The position numbers were made by a program, and so were the translations under genes. A DNA stretch of 64,000 nt, from positions 1,414,851 to 1,478,850 of the forward strand of contig CP137673.1 of NCBI GenBank assembly GCA_037976565.1. The letters are read 5' to 3'. The DNA is from Mesocentrotus franciscanus. Its lineage: Eukaryota; Echinodermata; Echinoidea; Camarodonta; Strongylocentrotidae. Shown here in pieces: positions 9,174 to 19,875 of the stretch; position 1 is the first letter of the stretch; every line of letters begins with the position of its first letter. The notes under the pieces were generated by a model. The model was not told where the DNA came from. It made no database searches and saw nothing but the letters and a program-made list of their open reading frames with translations.

Positions 9174-10380
9174 TTCTTTTTATAATTCATTTTTTCTAGG
9201 GTAGTGGTGGATGATTTCTAGAATGTAACTGATTTCTAGAATATAACTGAAGGCATCGAAACATCAATTTTCATCTTCGGATACAAATAAATATAGAAAC
9301 TTCTAAATTCAAATTCAGTGCGTGACAGGAATTACCTGAAAGAAACTTAATCACGAAAATGACTTTAAGCATTAACCTCTCATTTATTGATTACTCAAAG
9401 TCTGCATATAAAGAAATTGCCGAAAGAAATGTCATGCTTAATTCTAAATTCATATCGCGCTCATCATGAAAAAGAGATAATTTTGTTATATGATAATAAA
9501 ATCTACACCGTTGGTACGTTACTTATTATTCGTGTTCAAAATACATCGAAGGTAGAATATTCATTTCATTTTCTTACAACTAACATGCCTGTGATACGTA
9601 TGGTAGGGGCATGATATATTATATTTTGTGAGGAATCATGAATTAAAATTCAGAATACCTTTTTGTAACTTTGTCGCTCACGGTATTTCGCGTTGACATG
9701 TAGAGTGAAGATAATAAGCGAAAAATCATGTTTTCATCTAGGAGCGATGGAGCAGTTTCGAACATGAGGGCGGGGCGCTGAGAGGGGCAAATTTATAGGA
9801 AATATGATAGAAAAGCGGTATTCTACCCCTTCTGCATATTTGTTTAAAGTCATGTTGTTGCCACAAGTAATTCATGTAATGTTAACGTTTTCGATAGTCG
9901 TGCGATCTTCAAAATTGTCTCAAATTTGAAGGAGAAAAAAAGAGGATAAGAAAAAGAGAGGGCAGATACAGAAATAGAGAGAGAGATGGGGGGGGGGGAA
10001 GAGAAGGGGGAAGGAGAATGAGAGAGGAGGAAGGGAGAGATAGTAATACACAAAACGCAAACGCACAAGCGCGCATGCACACCCACCAACCCACGCATTC
10101 ACACACACACACACACACACGCACAAACACAGAGAGACGAGAGAGAGAGAGATAGAGAGATTGGGTTCGTATTTACTTGTTGTTTTGGTCAACTGAATAG
10201 ATTTACCTTCTAGATACATCACTCAAATGACAGTTTTCCTCAAGAGAAATTAGTCCTACAGTTTAGGGCATTTTAAATGAGATATTGATTACCTAATCTT
10301 CAAGGAAACTGTTGGGGTGAGAAAGTGGTTTTCAAATCGATCTGAGGTCTGAAGCAAAATCTCTCCTGAGATTATGTTAA
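9174..10380. other. Unassigned stretch with GA-rich and CA/GA microsatellites
   Basis: No gene is recognised. Positions about 9930-10035 are purine-rich (GA/GGA, with a G10 run), 10098-10125 is a (CA)n tract and 10130-10160 a (GA)n tract. Long minus-strand open frames here are rich in Ser, Pro, Leu and Val/Cys and are artefacts of these simple repeats. Confidence 0.6.
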
Positions 10381-10382
10381 TA

Positions 10383-10468
10383 ATAATAATCATAATAATA
10401 CGCGTTTATAAAGCGCTTAACAAATTCCGACGATGTCTCTAAGCGCTTTACAGATATATTATTATTAT
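10383..10468 (-). mobile_element. SINE-B 3' tail fragment
   Basis: On the minus strand it reads AATAATATATCTGTAAAGCGC, then a spacer, GCGCTTTATAAACGCG and (ATT)n. This is the tail layout of the full SINE-B at 51153 (AATATATATCTGTAAAGCGC...GCGCTATATAAGG...ATTATT). No tRNA-like head is present. Confidence 0.55.
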
Positions 10469-10493
10469 CAACTATGAGTCTTAAGAAGTACAT

Positions 10494-11917
10494 TAACCAG
10501 AACGTCAATGACGTAGCGCTCATCCGCATCTCCCAACAACAAATATCGTAAATTTTATGTGGTACACTTTTGAACTGGTCAAAAAATAAAAATTTGATGC
10601 CCTGGAAGGGACATAATTTAACAAATCGACCACCATTTCTCTAAATTTATATTCGCTAGTACATTTATCATTTCTTGATACTTCCTATCATTTATAAAAT
10701 TGTTATATTTTTGCCAGATTGGGCCACCAGCATAAACAATAACTGTGAGCATTGTTCTACCATAGTTCTACTTATCCAAAGTGTGTGTGCAGGGGGGGGG
10801 GGTATGCAGTGTGATTGCCATGCCTATCCTGGCCTTGCGCTAGTAGCGCCCGGGAGTAGCGCTTTGCTAAAAACAAAATGCGTTCTGAACATTTAATTTT
10901 CAACCTCTCTTTTCTCTTCTTTTTAATCCACAAATCAAGTGTTTTCTGTGAAGGATCAAATTTGCAAATAATCATCCTAATATTTTGCACAAAATTTTTA
11001 AAAAGAAATGAAGGAGAAGAAGCATTTTTTGTTATTTTTGGAATAAATTTGAATAAATTACCATAATTAATCAATGGAGCAAAATCTCAAAATTCTGTGT
11101 AGAATTTTAGTAAACCAAATTTAGCTCTACCAGATAAAGGAAACCAAATCAAAATCGGTCAAGAAATGAGGGAGTAGAAGCAATTTTTGTTTTTTCTGGA
11201 ATAAATTTTGCATAAATTACCATAATTAATTAATGGAGAAAAATTTCAAAATTCTACGTAGAGGTATAGTGTACCAACGTTAGCTCTATGATATAAAGCA
11301 AATCAAATCAAAATCGGTCACAATATGAAGGAGAAGAAGCATTTTTTGTGATTTTTAAAATTATTTTTGGAATAAATTTGCATAAAGTACCATAAATAAT
11401 CAATGGAGCAAAATCTCACAATTCTGTGTAGAAGTTTAGTGTTCCAAATTTAGCTCTACCAGATAAGGCAAACCAAATCAAAATCGGTCAAGAAATGAGG
11501 GAGAAGAAGCAATTTTTGTTATTTTTGGAATAAATTTGCATAACTTACCATAATTAATTAATGAAGAACAATTTTAAAATTCTGTGTAGAAGTTTAGTGT
11601 ACCAAAGTTAGCTCTACCAGGTAAAGCAAACCAAATCAAAATCGGTCAAGAAAATGAAGGAGAAGAAGCATTTGTTGTGATTTTGAATAAATTTGCATAA
11701 ATTAGCATAGATAATGAATTTCACGATTCTGTGTAGAAGTTTTAAATCCCCCTCCTAGCCCTTTCATATGAAACAATCAGAATCAAAATCGGTTGAAAAA
11801 TAACGAAGAAGAAGCAGTTTGAAAACTGTGGACGGACGAACGGACGGACGGACGGACGGACGACGGACGCCACGCCATGGCATAAGCTCATCGGGCCCTT
11901 CGGGCCGGATGAGCTAA
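10494..11917 (+). mobile_element. Tandem-repeat element with CTAA hairpin end, copy 1
   Basis: It opens with ~120 bp starting TAACCAGAACGTCAATGACG that recur at 16661. An unmatched ~350-bp part follows, then about five diverged tandem units of ~160 bp (from about 11000), each with AAAATCGGTCAAGAAATGAG and TTTAGCTCTACCAGATAAAG, then a GGAC run (11830-11868), and GCCACGCCATGGCATAAGC, a GGCCC-TTC-GGGCC hairpin, and GGATGAGCTAA followed by A. A hairpin about 7 nt before CTAA resembles a Helitron 3' end, but the trailing base is A and not T, and no TC start was fixed. There is no protein-coding frame. Confidence 0.6.
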
Positions 11918-14737
11918 AAAACGGCTGTTCTAAGTATATCACTAGGGGGAATTGATACAGATTTTGTTTACTGAGGAATTTATGTCAATTCCACGATTCT
12001 ACAATGAAAGACAAAGAATGTGAATATGCGTGGGTGAATGTGAATGAGGGAATGTATTAATGGCAAGATGAAAAAAGGGAAATGTAGGCCTTCAGACAGA
12101 AATAGCAGAGGAAGTGGAAGGCAAGAGGAAAAGTGGTGAAAAGAGAAAATCAGTACAGAAGTGAAGTACGGTCTGGTTTCAGTTTAACAAGATAAAATCC
12201 TGAAAACAGAGTCTCTGATCACAGAGCACTGATATTGCAATGAGTTCGAGACGGAAATTGAAACCTGAGATTGCATTCATCAGGGAATTGTCTGAAACAA
12301 TCTGGAAAAGAACGGAACGAGGTGTAGAACTCGAAAAAGGATTTTGGTCGAGATGAAAAATAAAGCCGAGATCATGCGAAATCTCTCGATATTTGAAGCA
12401 TAATGCACGGTAAATTAAGTGTATTGTTAGATATAAAATGGCGTTAAAAATCCTAATAGTTGCTCTATTTCAGGGTGTGTGGATGAGATGGGGGATAATT
12501 ATCATAGTTATAACGGCTATCTTTGATAACAAGCCCAATATAATGTATAGCTTGCGCACTGGTGCCTAATTGTATCCATTTGCTTCGCGGTTGAACATTT
12601 TGGAATATGAATGTAGATACAACGAATAAATAGTGACAAGACTCTATCCTAGAGAATCTGAAAAGATAAGAAAAGGAGAAAAAATGTTTATTACGCCCAT
12701 GCATATTCACGACGGTGACATTAAAGGAAAGTTGGCATGTGGCGTCCCTCATCATAACGATAATGACCGTATGACGTGTCTAACGATGATGACACTCCCA
12801 GTGGCAGATTTAGGAGGCACATTATTAAAAAACCCTATGAGGCATGCATTGAATACACCAATGCGTATTTTACCCTTACCTTGTTATTTTTTTTCTTCTG
12901 CCCCCGTAATTAATAAAAGTTATAACCTGTTGTCAGAAGAGATCTGCGCCCCCTCCCCTTCACAATATCAAGGGTCTGCCCCATGGTGATTCTCCTATGA
13001 CGCCCCTTTAATGGAGGTGATGGTGTGAGCTAAATGCTAGACATAATAAGATGGATAGACACCACGGAAATTCTACACACGTCAGTTAATCCCCTAGGTG
13101 CCTTGCATGTAGCCTTGAGGGTTAGATGTAACCTGATAGCAAAGCTTTATCCGCTCCAAGGCAGGTGTTCTAGCAACTCTCTTACCTGCCTGGCTCGCCA
13201 TGACCACCATCGAACAGGTTCAACGAACTATAGCTGAAACGTGACATAATAAAAACTAATTTCCTCACAGCAGAAATTAACAGGTTTAGTTTGCAGGATT
13301 ATTGATGTCTCTTCTTTGTCTGTGATGTGATATATCATACAGCTGTAGAAAACATGAAACCTTCATTGTTTTTTTAACACTTTTAAATTAATTAATTCAT
13401 TTATCGATTGATTTATTGACTGATTTATTTATTCATTTTTTTTTTTTTAATTCTCTTCTTTAGTCCTCGTTTACCAGGATGACTCCATTAGTGATTTCGA
13501 CATTGTTTTACAAGAAGGCCTTGTAAATTAACAATGAACAGTACAATACAAGACACAAACAGAATATGATCGAATACACAAGACAAAAATAGCCAAGTAT
13601 ATTTGAAGAATAAATCAAACGTCAAAAGTTTGAGATCGAACTCAGTTTCAAACATTGAGGCTCCCAATAAAATCTCAATTACATCAATCAAACAAGCAGA
13701 CAAGCAGGCATACAGCTTCTTATGGCTCAAACGTGACTCTATATTGCTGAAGGTCACGTTACTCACACAAGGTTTATATCCTTCCTAATCCATTCATCAA
13801 ATAACTAGGCAAATCAGAGGGCGATTGCAGTAGAATGTTAAAGTACTTAAAATTTAATTTTTCTGACAGGTTTTTGGCACAAAATGTACACTAATAATTG
13901 GTGCTATCCCTGGAGTGTTTAAAGGATACGTCTGTGTTTTGTCAGCAAAGTTCATGTCCAAATAATGTGTGAGCAGTGAGTATTGTCAAAATGTTATAAT
14001 TCTGAGATTACCCTCTGTAGGAGAGTTAATGACGCTTGTTCTGCAGCGATATTTCTCTGTAGTTCACTCCCAAATATTATTTTAAAAACTTAAGGCGAAA
14101 AATTAATAAATGTATTCTTTCATTTATAAATAAGTTAAATGAAATCATAACATATTCTTCAGGTACATCGAAATCTGTAAATGAGGCGAGATTTGTTATA
14201 CGCTTTCACTATACACCAATGAGCTGTACAAATCTCTAGTCGTGATTTAAACCAAGGATGCCCATTCGGGGGAGGGTGGGGGTGGCGTGATATCTGAATA
14301 AATTCGGTTTCCCCGCCCTATCCCGAAGATTCATTTGTCAATCCTGCTTGGGGCATTCAAAGTGAAAGACTGTCAAAAGAAATGAAATCCTCCATTGTTG
14401 TCTGAGGTATCTCACTTCTTCATCAGATAAAGCAATCCATACCTGAAAACCAAGCAAACAAATCTCAATATTCTGAAGTTAATCCTCGATGCTCTTCTCT
14501 TTTTTGCCTCATGGCCATAAAGCATCCAGCGAATCGACTCGAGTGCCACTCTCAAAATTAGTAGTGTGCAAACACAATCGAGGCAAATCCCAAGGGCAGC
14601 CTAGAGGACTTGTTACAAGGCAATATGTGCTTGTTTGAGCAGTTTAGATGAGCAGAGTCAAAGCCCAGTATATTAATAAAATCTTATGAAATCAAGTCCA
14701 GGGTGAAACCCTAAACAAGTGGGTAAAATGAGTGCAT
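11918..14737. other. Unassigned stretch, no supported gene
   Basis: AT-rich sequence without a recognisable exon. The open frame at 12633-12989 has no domain or repeat that I recognise and is probably chance. At 12796 a CAGTGGCAGATTTAGGAGGC segment resembles the left end of a hAT-type element, but no matching right end with a target duplication was found. Confidence 0.5.
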
Positions 14738-14951
14738 TGATTTATGGAGTGCCGAGTGTTAACCTCTTAATCCCGTTTAAAAAAAGAAATCACCATAGTT
14801 ACTAAATAAAAAAACATAAATCATGTGATTATAGAAAGTCTATTGTTTATTTTCATCCCAAGCCTGGGTTAACTTCGTTTATTCATTGTGTTACAGAATT
14901 TTAGTAAATTTTACAAAATAAAGAGTTTGACACTTGGCGCTCCATAAATCA
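14738..14951. repeat. Possible 214-bp foldback element
   Basis: TGATTTATGGAGTGCCGAGTG (14738 on) and CACTTGGCGCTCCATAAATCA (to 14951) form a ~25-bp inverted repeat with few mismatches around an AT-rich loop of about 165 bp. No independent target duplication was identified, because the flanks are part of the inverted repeat. It may be a small MITE or only a chance foldback. Confidence 0.4.
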
Positions 14952-15290
14952 GTGGACTGAGACAAAGCAGGTCTAACTCAGTTCACCTGCATGAATACGA
15001 GTCAAAGGTCAAATGTAGAGTTTATGCGTTACATAACAACAGATAATGTATTATAACTCTACGTCGAAAGTATCATTTTACTTTGAGTTAACAGTGACAA
15101 TAATATACCGTTCTTGTATAGCGCATACACACTAAGAAATGAAGGTACAAGCACCCTCTGCCAAATACGCGTAGGTGGATTCATCTCTGCCCCCCAATTG
15201 CAACCTTATTTCTTAGCGTGTATAACATTATGATACTGTATAACGAATCTATGCATGCGCTTCCAAAAGTGTGTTCAATAAATAAATCCT

Positions 15291-15423
15291 GCCAGGTACC
15301 CACTTACTACACCAGGGTGGAGTGCGGCAAATGTAGATTAATGTCTTGCCAAAGGACGTTAGTGCTGCGACAGGGTTTTTTTTTTAACCCCGTACCTCGT
15401 GGTTCACTAGACCACAACGGCCC
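15291..15423 (-). mobile_element. SINE-B fragment
   Basis: The plus strand reads CAGGTACCCACTTACTACACC, GGCAAATGTAGATTAATGTC and TTGCCAAAGGACGTTAGTGC, the reverse complement of the SINE-B centre at 51200-51290. The tRNA-like head follows, ending at CTAGACCACAACGG, interrupted by a run of ten or more T. The 3' tail of the SINE is missing. Confidence 0.75.
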
Positions 15424-15499
15424 CGTTGTGGAAGGTCGACGCTAGTAAGGCTCTGGCGTAATAATGCGTTATAACGGGAACACAATTATTTACTTGGCA

Positions 15500-15615
15500 T
15501 ATTTAGGTCTAGATTCGTGTCTTGCTAATATGACATGTTTCTGCGACTGGGTTTCGGAATCTGTACCACTTGATTCTCAGTCCATTGACTTATCCACTAT
15601 ACCATCACACTTACT
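15500..15615 (-). mobile_element. Older SINE-B head fragment
   Basis: On the minus strand the sequence holds TGGTATAGTGGATAAGTC (A box), a degenerate B box (GATTCCGAAACCC), and TAGCAAGACACGAATCTAG, a diverged version of the SINE-B central motif GGCAAGACATTGATCTAC. It lies next to another SINE-B fragment in the same orientation. Confidence 0.5.
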
Positions 15616-15888
15616 TGGCTGCCTCTAGATCCTGTATACAATTAACACGTTTCATGTTTAGTTTATCATAGGACTATGAAACGTTTGTAAAAAGTTGAAT
15701 TGACGTAGGAGAAATAACCTCATAAAATCTTTGAAAGAATATGTCAAAAAAAACGTATGAAATTGTTTGAGATCTGAAATCAATAAATCTATGTGAATTT
15801 CAAGTCGACGGATTTGGTCATAATTCTCATTGCGGGTAAATAGGAGCAACTATTTCATTCGTTGGGCAATCAAAAATGTCATATTTTT

Positions 15889-16112
15889 TAAAGTGATCTC
15901 CAGGATAGACGTCATGACGTAAATAAGAAACAAGTAACCATACAACTACTTTGGAATCGAAAAGGCATATTAATCAGTGTTTCGCTATTTTTAGCTTGTC
16001 CCGGTTGCCGTCAGTCGGATCCCATAAGCCCTCAATAATACAAAACATAGTCAGGCTTTGGAAATTAATGATTTTGCAGTTGTTTACCGTACCACATGGG
16101 AACAAGTCTTAA
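15889..16112. repeat. Left arm of a 224-bp inverted repeat
   Basis: This arm matches, in reverse complement, 17534-17757 over its whole length with roughly one base in eight different and a ~12-bp gap. Shared landmarks include GTGATCTCCAGGATAGACGT, GGCATATTAATCAGTG and CAGTCGGATCCCATAA. The inner end of both arms reaches a TTAA. The pair would form a long hairpin or mark the ends of a ~1.87-kb foldback element. No target duplication outside the arms was recognised. Confidence 0.75.
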
Positions 16113-16611
16113 AGGGAATTAGCCTCAAACTACATGTTAATTTCAGTTTGTAGGCCATTTAAAACATTATCTGAAAAATATAAAACATCGTACATTTGAC
16201 GAAAGGGACGACGTAACTCTTCTTCAGAATCCTTCATCTTTCGCGGCTCTGAGAATTTTCAGAACGTCGCCATTGTGTTTGCGCACGGCCCGTTCTGTGA
16301 CTGTGCCAAACACTTGGCAGTACATATGCTTGACGTGTATTGCATATAACGCGTGCTTCTAGGAATATCGCCGCGCTACATCAGTTCTCCGTGCGATACG
16401 TCACAACCCGGAAGTTTTTAGGAAATTTCGACAAAATGGCAGCTTCCTTGGGCAACAGACGACGTCGTAAATATGGCAAAGTAGGGTCTCTTTATTGTAC
16501 TTGGAAGACGATATTATTTGGCCTACAACAATGCTTTTTATATAAAATGAAACGTTTTTTTTTACTCTTTATGTCATGATAATGGTTCACAGTCGAGAGG
16601 TTAATTCTCCT
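16113..16611. mobile_element. TTAA-flanked 499-bp element
   Basis: TTAA at 16109-16112 and 16612-16615 bounds a segment whose ends are AGGGAATTAGCCTC and, in reverse complement, AGGAGAATTAACCTC. The layout TTAA plus AGGG-type tips is shared with the elements at 41678 and 54957 and fits Kolobok-like or piggyBac-like families. The middle is relatively CpG-rich (about 16230-16450), with CACAACCCGGAAGTTTTTAG before an ATGGCAGC. The 79-codon frame from 16340 has no recognised domain. Confidence 0.5.
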
Positions 16612-16660
16612 TTAAGTTTTAACTTAATAATAATAATAATAATAAAAATAATTAATAAAA

Positions 16661-17409
16661 TAACCAGAACGTCAATGACGTAGCGCTCATCCGCATCTTT
16701 GCAACAACAAATATCGTAAATTTTATATGGTACATTTTTGAACTGGTCAAGAAATAAAATTTGATGCCCTGGAAGGGACATAATTTCATTTAGCTGTACA
16801 AGATTAAATAGAAACTAAAGGAAATGGAATGAAAATTGGTTGAAAAACCATTTTTTGTTATTTTTGAAATAAATTTGCATAAATTACCATAATTAATTAA
16901 TGGAGAACAATTTTTAAATTCTATGTAGAAGATTAGTGTACCAAAGTTGGCTCTACCAGATAAAGCAAACCAAATCAAAATCGGTCAAGAAATGAGGGAG
17001 AAGAAGCAATTTTTGTTATTTTTGGAATAAATTTGCAAAAATTACCATAATTAATTAATTAATGGAGAACAATTTTAAAATTATGTGTAGAAGTTTAGTG
17101 TACCAAAGTTAGCTCTACCAGATAAAGCAAACCAAATCAAAACCGGTCAAGAAATGAGGGAGAAGAAGCATTTTTTGTGAATTCGAATAAATTTGCATAA
17201 ATTAGCATAGATAATGAATTTCACGATTCTGTGTAGAAGTTTTAAATCCCCCTCCTACTTCTATCATATGAAACAATCAGAATCAAAATCGGTTGAAAAA
17301 TAACGAAAAAGAAGCATTTTGAAAACTGTGGACGGACGGACGGACGGACGGACGGCGGACGCCACGCCATGGCATAAGCTCATCGGGCCCTTCGGGCCGG
17401 ATGAGCTAA
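16661..17409 (+). mobile_element. Tandem-repeat element with CTAA hairpin end, copy 2
   Basis: This is a shorter copy of the element at 10494: the same ~125-bp opening block (TAACCAGAACGTCAATGACG), about three to four ~150-160-bp tandem units, a GGAC run at 17330-17354, and the same GCCATGGCATAAGC, GGCCC-TTC-GGGCC hairpin and GAGCTAA end. It lies between the inverted arms at 15889 and 17534 and is preceded by an (ATA)n tract. Minus-strand frames over it only translate the repeat. Confidence 0.65.
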
Positions 17410-17533
17410 AAATGTCAATGTTAAAGTTATAGGTCTCGAAATGCTGTGGTTTATACACAAACCACTATATCATGATGCCATTATTACACACGAGTGTCAT
17501 GCTTATAACTAGACTCATAATGAATTAGACCTC

Positions 17534-17757
17534 GAACTTAAGCCTTGTTCACATATAGTGCGGTAAACAGCCGCAAAACCATTAATTTGCAAACCCTGAC
17601 TATGTGTTGTATTATTGAAGGGTTATGGGATCCGACTGACGGAACCCGGGATAAGCTAAAAATAGCGAAACACTGATTAATATGCCCCTCGATTCCAAAT
17701 GGTGACTTGTTTCCCGTTTACGTCATGACGTCTATCCTGGAGATCACTTTCAATGTA
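17534..17757. repeat. Right arm of the 224-bp inverted repeat
   Basis: Reverse complement of 15889-16112, read inwards to a TTAA at its inner edge. The ~120 bp between the CTAA end of the preceding element and this arm (17410-17533) has no match seen elsewhere in the window. Confidence 0.75.
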
Positions 17758-17830
17758 GGCCACTTATTACTTTCAAGAAACGATTTATCTCTACTCTCTA
17801 AATAAATGGACCAATTCTTGAACACAATAT

Positions 17831-18034
17831 GTCGACCCCCCCCCACCCACACGGGATCGGAGGGACCGCATTCGTGCTCCCAAAATCTCCGGTAAAGGGG
17901 GACCTTTCACGCAAAAAAAAAGTCCGGCCCGTATTGACTTATGTACACCGGAGATAGGGGGTGCTTTCAAAGGGAGGGAACGTGCATACGCGTACCCTAA
18001 ATAACACTGAGTGGGGGGGGGGGATGTCGACTAT
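17831..18034. repeat. Imperfect GTCGAC-ended inverted repeat, about 204 bp
   Basis: ATGTCGACCCCCCCCCAC at the left and GTGGGGGGGGGGATGTCGAC at the right are near reverse complements. Inside, CTCCGGT...ACCGGAG and two AAGGGGG/AGGGGG(A/T)...CTTTC motifs repeat the pattern. It may be a small foldback element. The homopolymers make the match weaker evidence than it looks. Confidence 0.35.
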
Positions 18035-18299
18035 ACTGATTGAAACCAAACTGACCACTGATCTCTTATTTTCCTTCAAAATATCCCAATCGGTAAAAAA
18101 ACAGCTAGTCAGTCGATTACTCGGAAAAGGTGTAGGTCTTTAAAACCCTTTCAGCTTTCCATTCATCTCACATATCTTGTCGTACCAAAAAACGATGGTT
18201 ATCATGTATTCTATTTTGTAAAGAAAAAAGTTCCAGACATCCTATTACACTACACATTACTTTTAATATGATAAATATATGCATGTGGAATTCATTTTT

Positions 18300-18345
18300 G
18301 GAGGCGTAATTGGTCAGTGGTAGAGCAGTGAGCTTTTTACACGTT
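18300..18345 (+). mobile_element. Possible degenerate SINE-A head
   Basis: GGAGGCGTAATTGGTCAGTGG followed by TAGAGCAGTGAGC resembles the first 45 bases of SINE-A (GGAGGCGCGATAGCTCAGTTGGTAG...). The body of the SINE is absent. The call rests on one short match. Confidence 0.35.
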
Positions 18346-18610
18346 TAAGGACTCTTTTTTTAAAACCCTAAGCAGTCCAGTTAAGGAAGAAGGTATCATC
18401 GTGACAGAGTGAACGTTCAATTGAAAGTGGGGTGAGTGTATTCGTGTCTTTTTTTTTGCATTAGCCTAAATCGCGACATACTCAAGAAATTATTCTACAA
18501 GAGACAACAACGTTACTTTTCGACGACATGATAATCTTCTTCTTTTTTTAAAATTAAATAAATGGGAAGAAATGTACGGTAATAATCCCGTTTCAAACGG
18601 AGGCTTTAGC

Positions 18611-19875
18611 CAGTGGCGTAATGAGCAAAAACTGTTTGGGGTCAGAACAAAATCCTTATCACCACCAAGTAGCATAATGCAGGGGCGGCGGAGCGTCTTC
18701 CAAAATAGGAAGGGGGCATCAACAAAAAAGGGCACTTTCTGGAAAACAGGGGCACCTACAAAGGGAAACATCAACAAAACCTACACCATTTTTAGACATT
18801 GGTATAAACCCCTACATCGTCATGATTGTGATTACACTACCAGGGATGATATCAATATTTGTTTCTTTCTTTACGTGGTACAAGATACTGCTTAATTAGG
18901 CAACACACTCTGTAGTTGGGTGTGATGGTTTGAATATTAATTTCCGAGCGAGCGTAGCGAGCGAGCAAAAAAAATGAAGATTATTGAGGTCCCAGTGCGA
19001 AAAATTACATCTCATGAAGAAGACCCCAAAAAACCTGAAGAATGTTAAGCACAATCTAATGAAGAAAGACAGAAAAGTTCTTGTATAAGTAACATAATTA
19101 TAACATATAGGGGAAATTAAAGAAAAAGGGGCTCTAAGTCGCCTTGAATTATGGGTGCATGTTATGGAGAAGGGAAAAGTAGGAACTTATCAAAAGGGAA
19201 AAGGACAGTTATTAGAAAAGAAAAGGTGCTCGTGTCAAAGTAAAAAGAGCAATTATAAGAGCCTTCAAAGGTGAAAATGGCAGTTCTTGCACCTGAAAAG
19301 GGACACTCGACAAAAATGAAAAAAGGCACGTGTGAGAATGGAAATGGGGAATCTGTTGAAGGAGAAGGGCACCTATCAGATTTTAATAGGGGCATTTATC
19401 AAATGTTAAAATGGGCATTTTGAAAAGGGGGAGGGGCTCATATAAAAAAGGAAAAGGGGCACTTATCCGAAGGAAATATGGTACTTATTAGAAAGGAAAA
19501 GGGGTTCTTATTAAGAAGGAAAAAGTACACTTATTAAAAAGGAAAAAGGGCACGAGTCAAAGTAAAAAAGGGCAAAAAGATCAGAGGTAAAAAGGGGAAT
19601 TTCTCGTACCCGAAAAGACGTACTCACCAGAGATGAAAAGAGAGGAAAAGGACAGTTATTAGAAAAGAAAAGGGGCACTTGTCCTATGTAAAAATGGGTA
19701 TGCCCCCACACCAGGAGTGCCGCCTCTGGCATAATGGGCAAAGATGAGAGAAAAACCTGGAAAATCATGTCATTACAGCAACATTTGTAAATCACTGGTA
19801 TCGAATTAGAAATAAACCGCGTTTGAATTTTATTTAGGGGTTAACTGCCCCCCCCCCCCTATCAGTACGCCAGTG
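18611..19875. mobile_element. hAT-like non-autonomous element (outer), split by a second element
   Basis: The ends are CAGTGGCGTA and TACGCCAGTG, hAT-type tips. They are flanked by GCTTTAGC (18603-18610) and GCTGTAGC (19876-19883), an 8-bp duplication with one difference. About 216 bp belong to this element; the remainder is the nested element at 18680-19728. There is no transposase. Confidence 0.68.
18680..19728. mobile_element. hAT-like non-autonomous element (inner) filled with GGGCACTTAT-type repeats
   Basis: The ends CAGGGGCGGC and GCCGCCTCTG are flanked by a perfect 8-bp duplication GCATAATG (18672-18679, 19729-19736), the size made by hAT transposases. The interior contains GAGCGAGCGTAGCGAGCGAG near 18945-18965 and, from about 19050 to 19690, many diverged copies of a purine-rich unit of roughly 20-30 bp around AAAAGGGGCACTTATNAGAA. 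No frame resembles a transposase; the minus-strand Phe/Pro/Ser-rich frames are translations of the repeat. Confidence 0.78.

Noticed and set aside
9850..10222. Three overlapping minus-strand frames
   Set aside because: They overlap one another in different phases over (GA)n and (CA)n tracts, so they are compositional artefacts.
12796..13015. hAT-type element starting CAGTGGCAGATTTAGG
   Set aside because: No inverted right end or 8-bp duplication was found downstream.
16340..16579. Host gene promoter and first exon at the CCGGAAG...ATGGCAGC segment
   Set aside because: It lies inside a TTAA-bounded element between inverted arms, and the frame has no recognised domain. Promoter activity cannot be judged from sequence alone.
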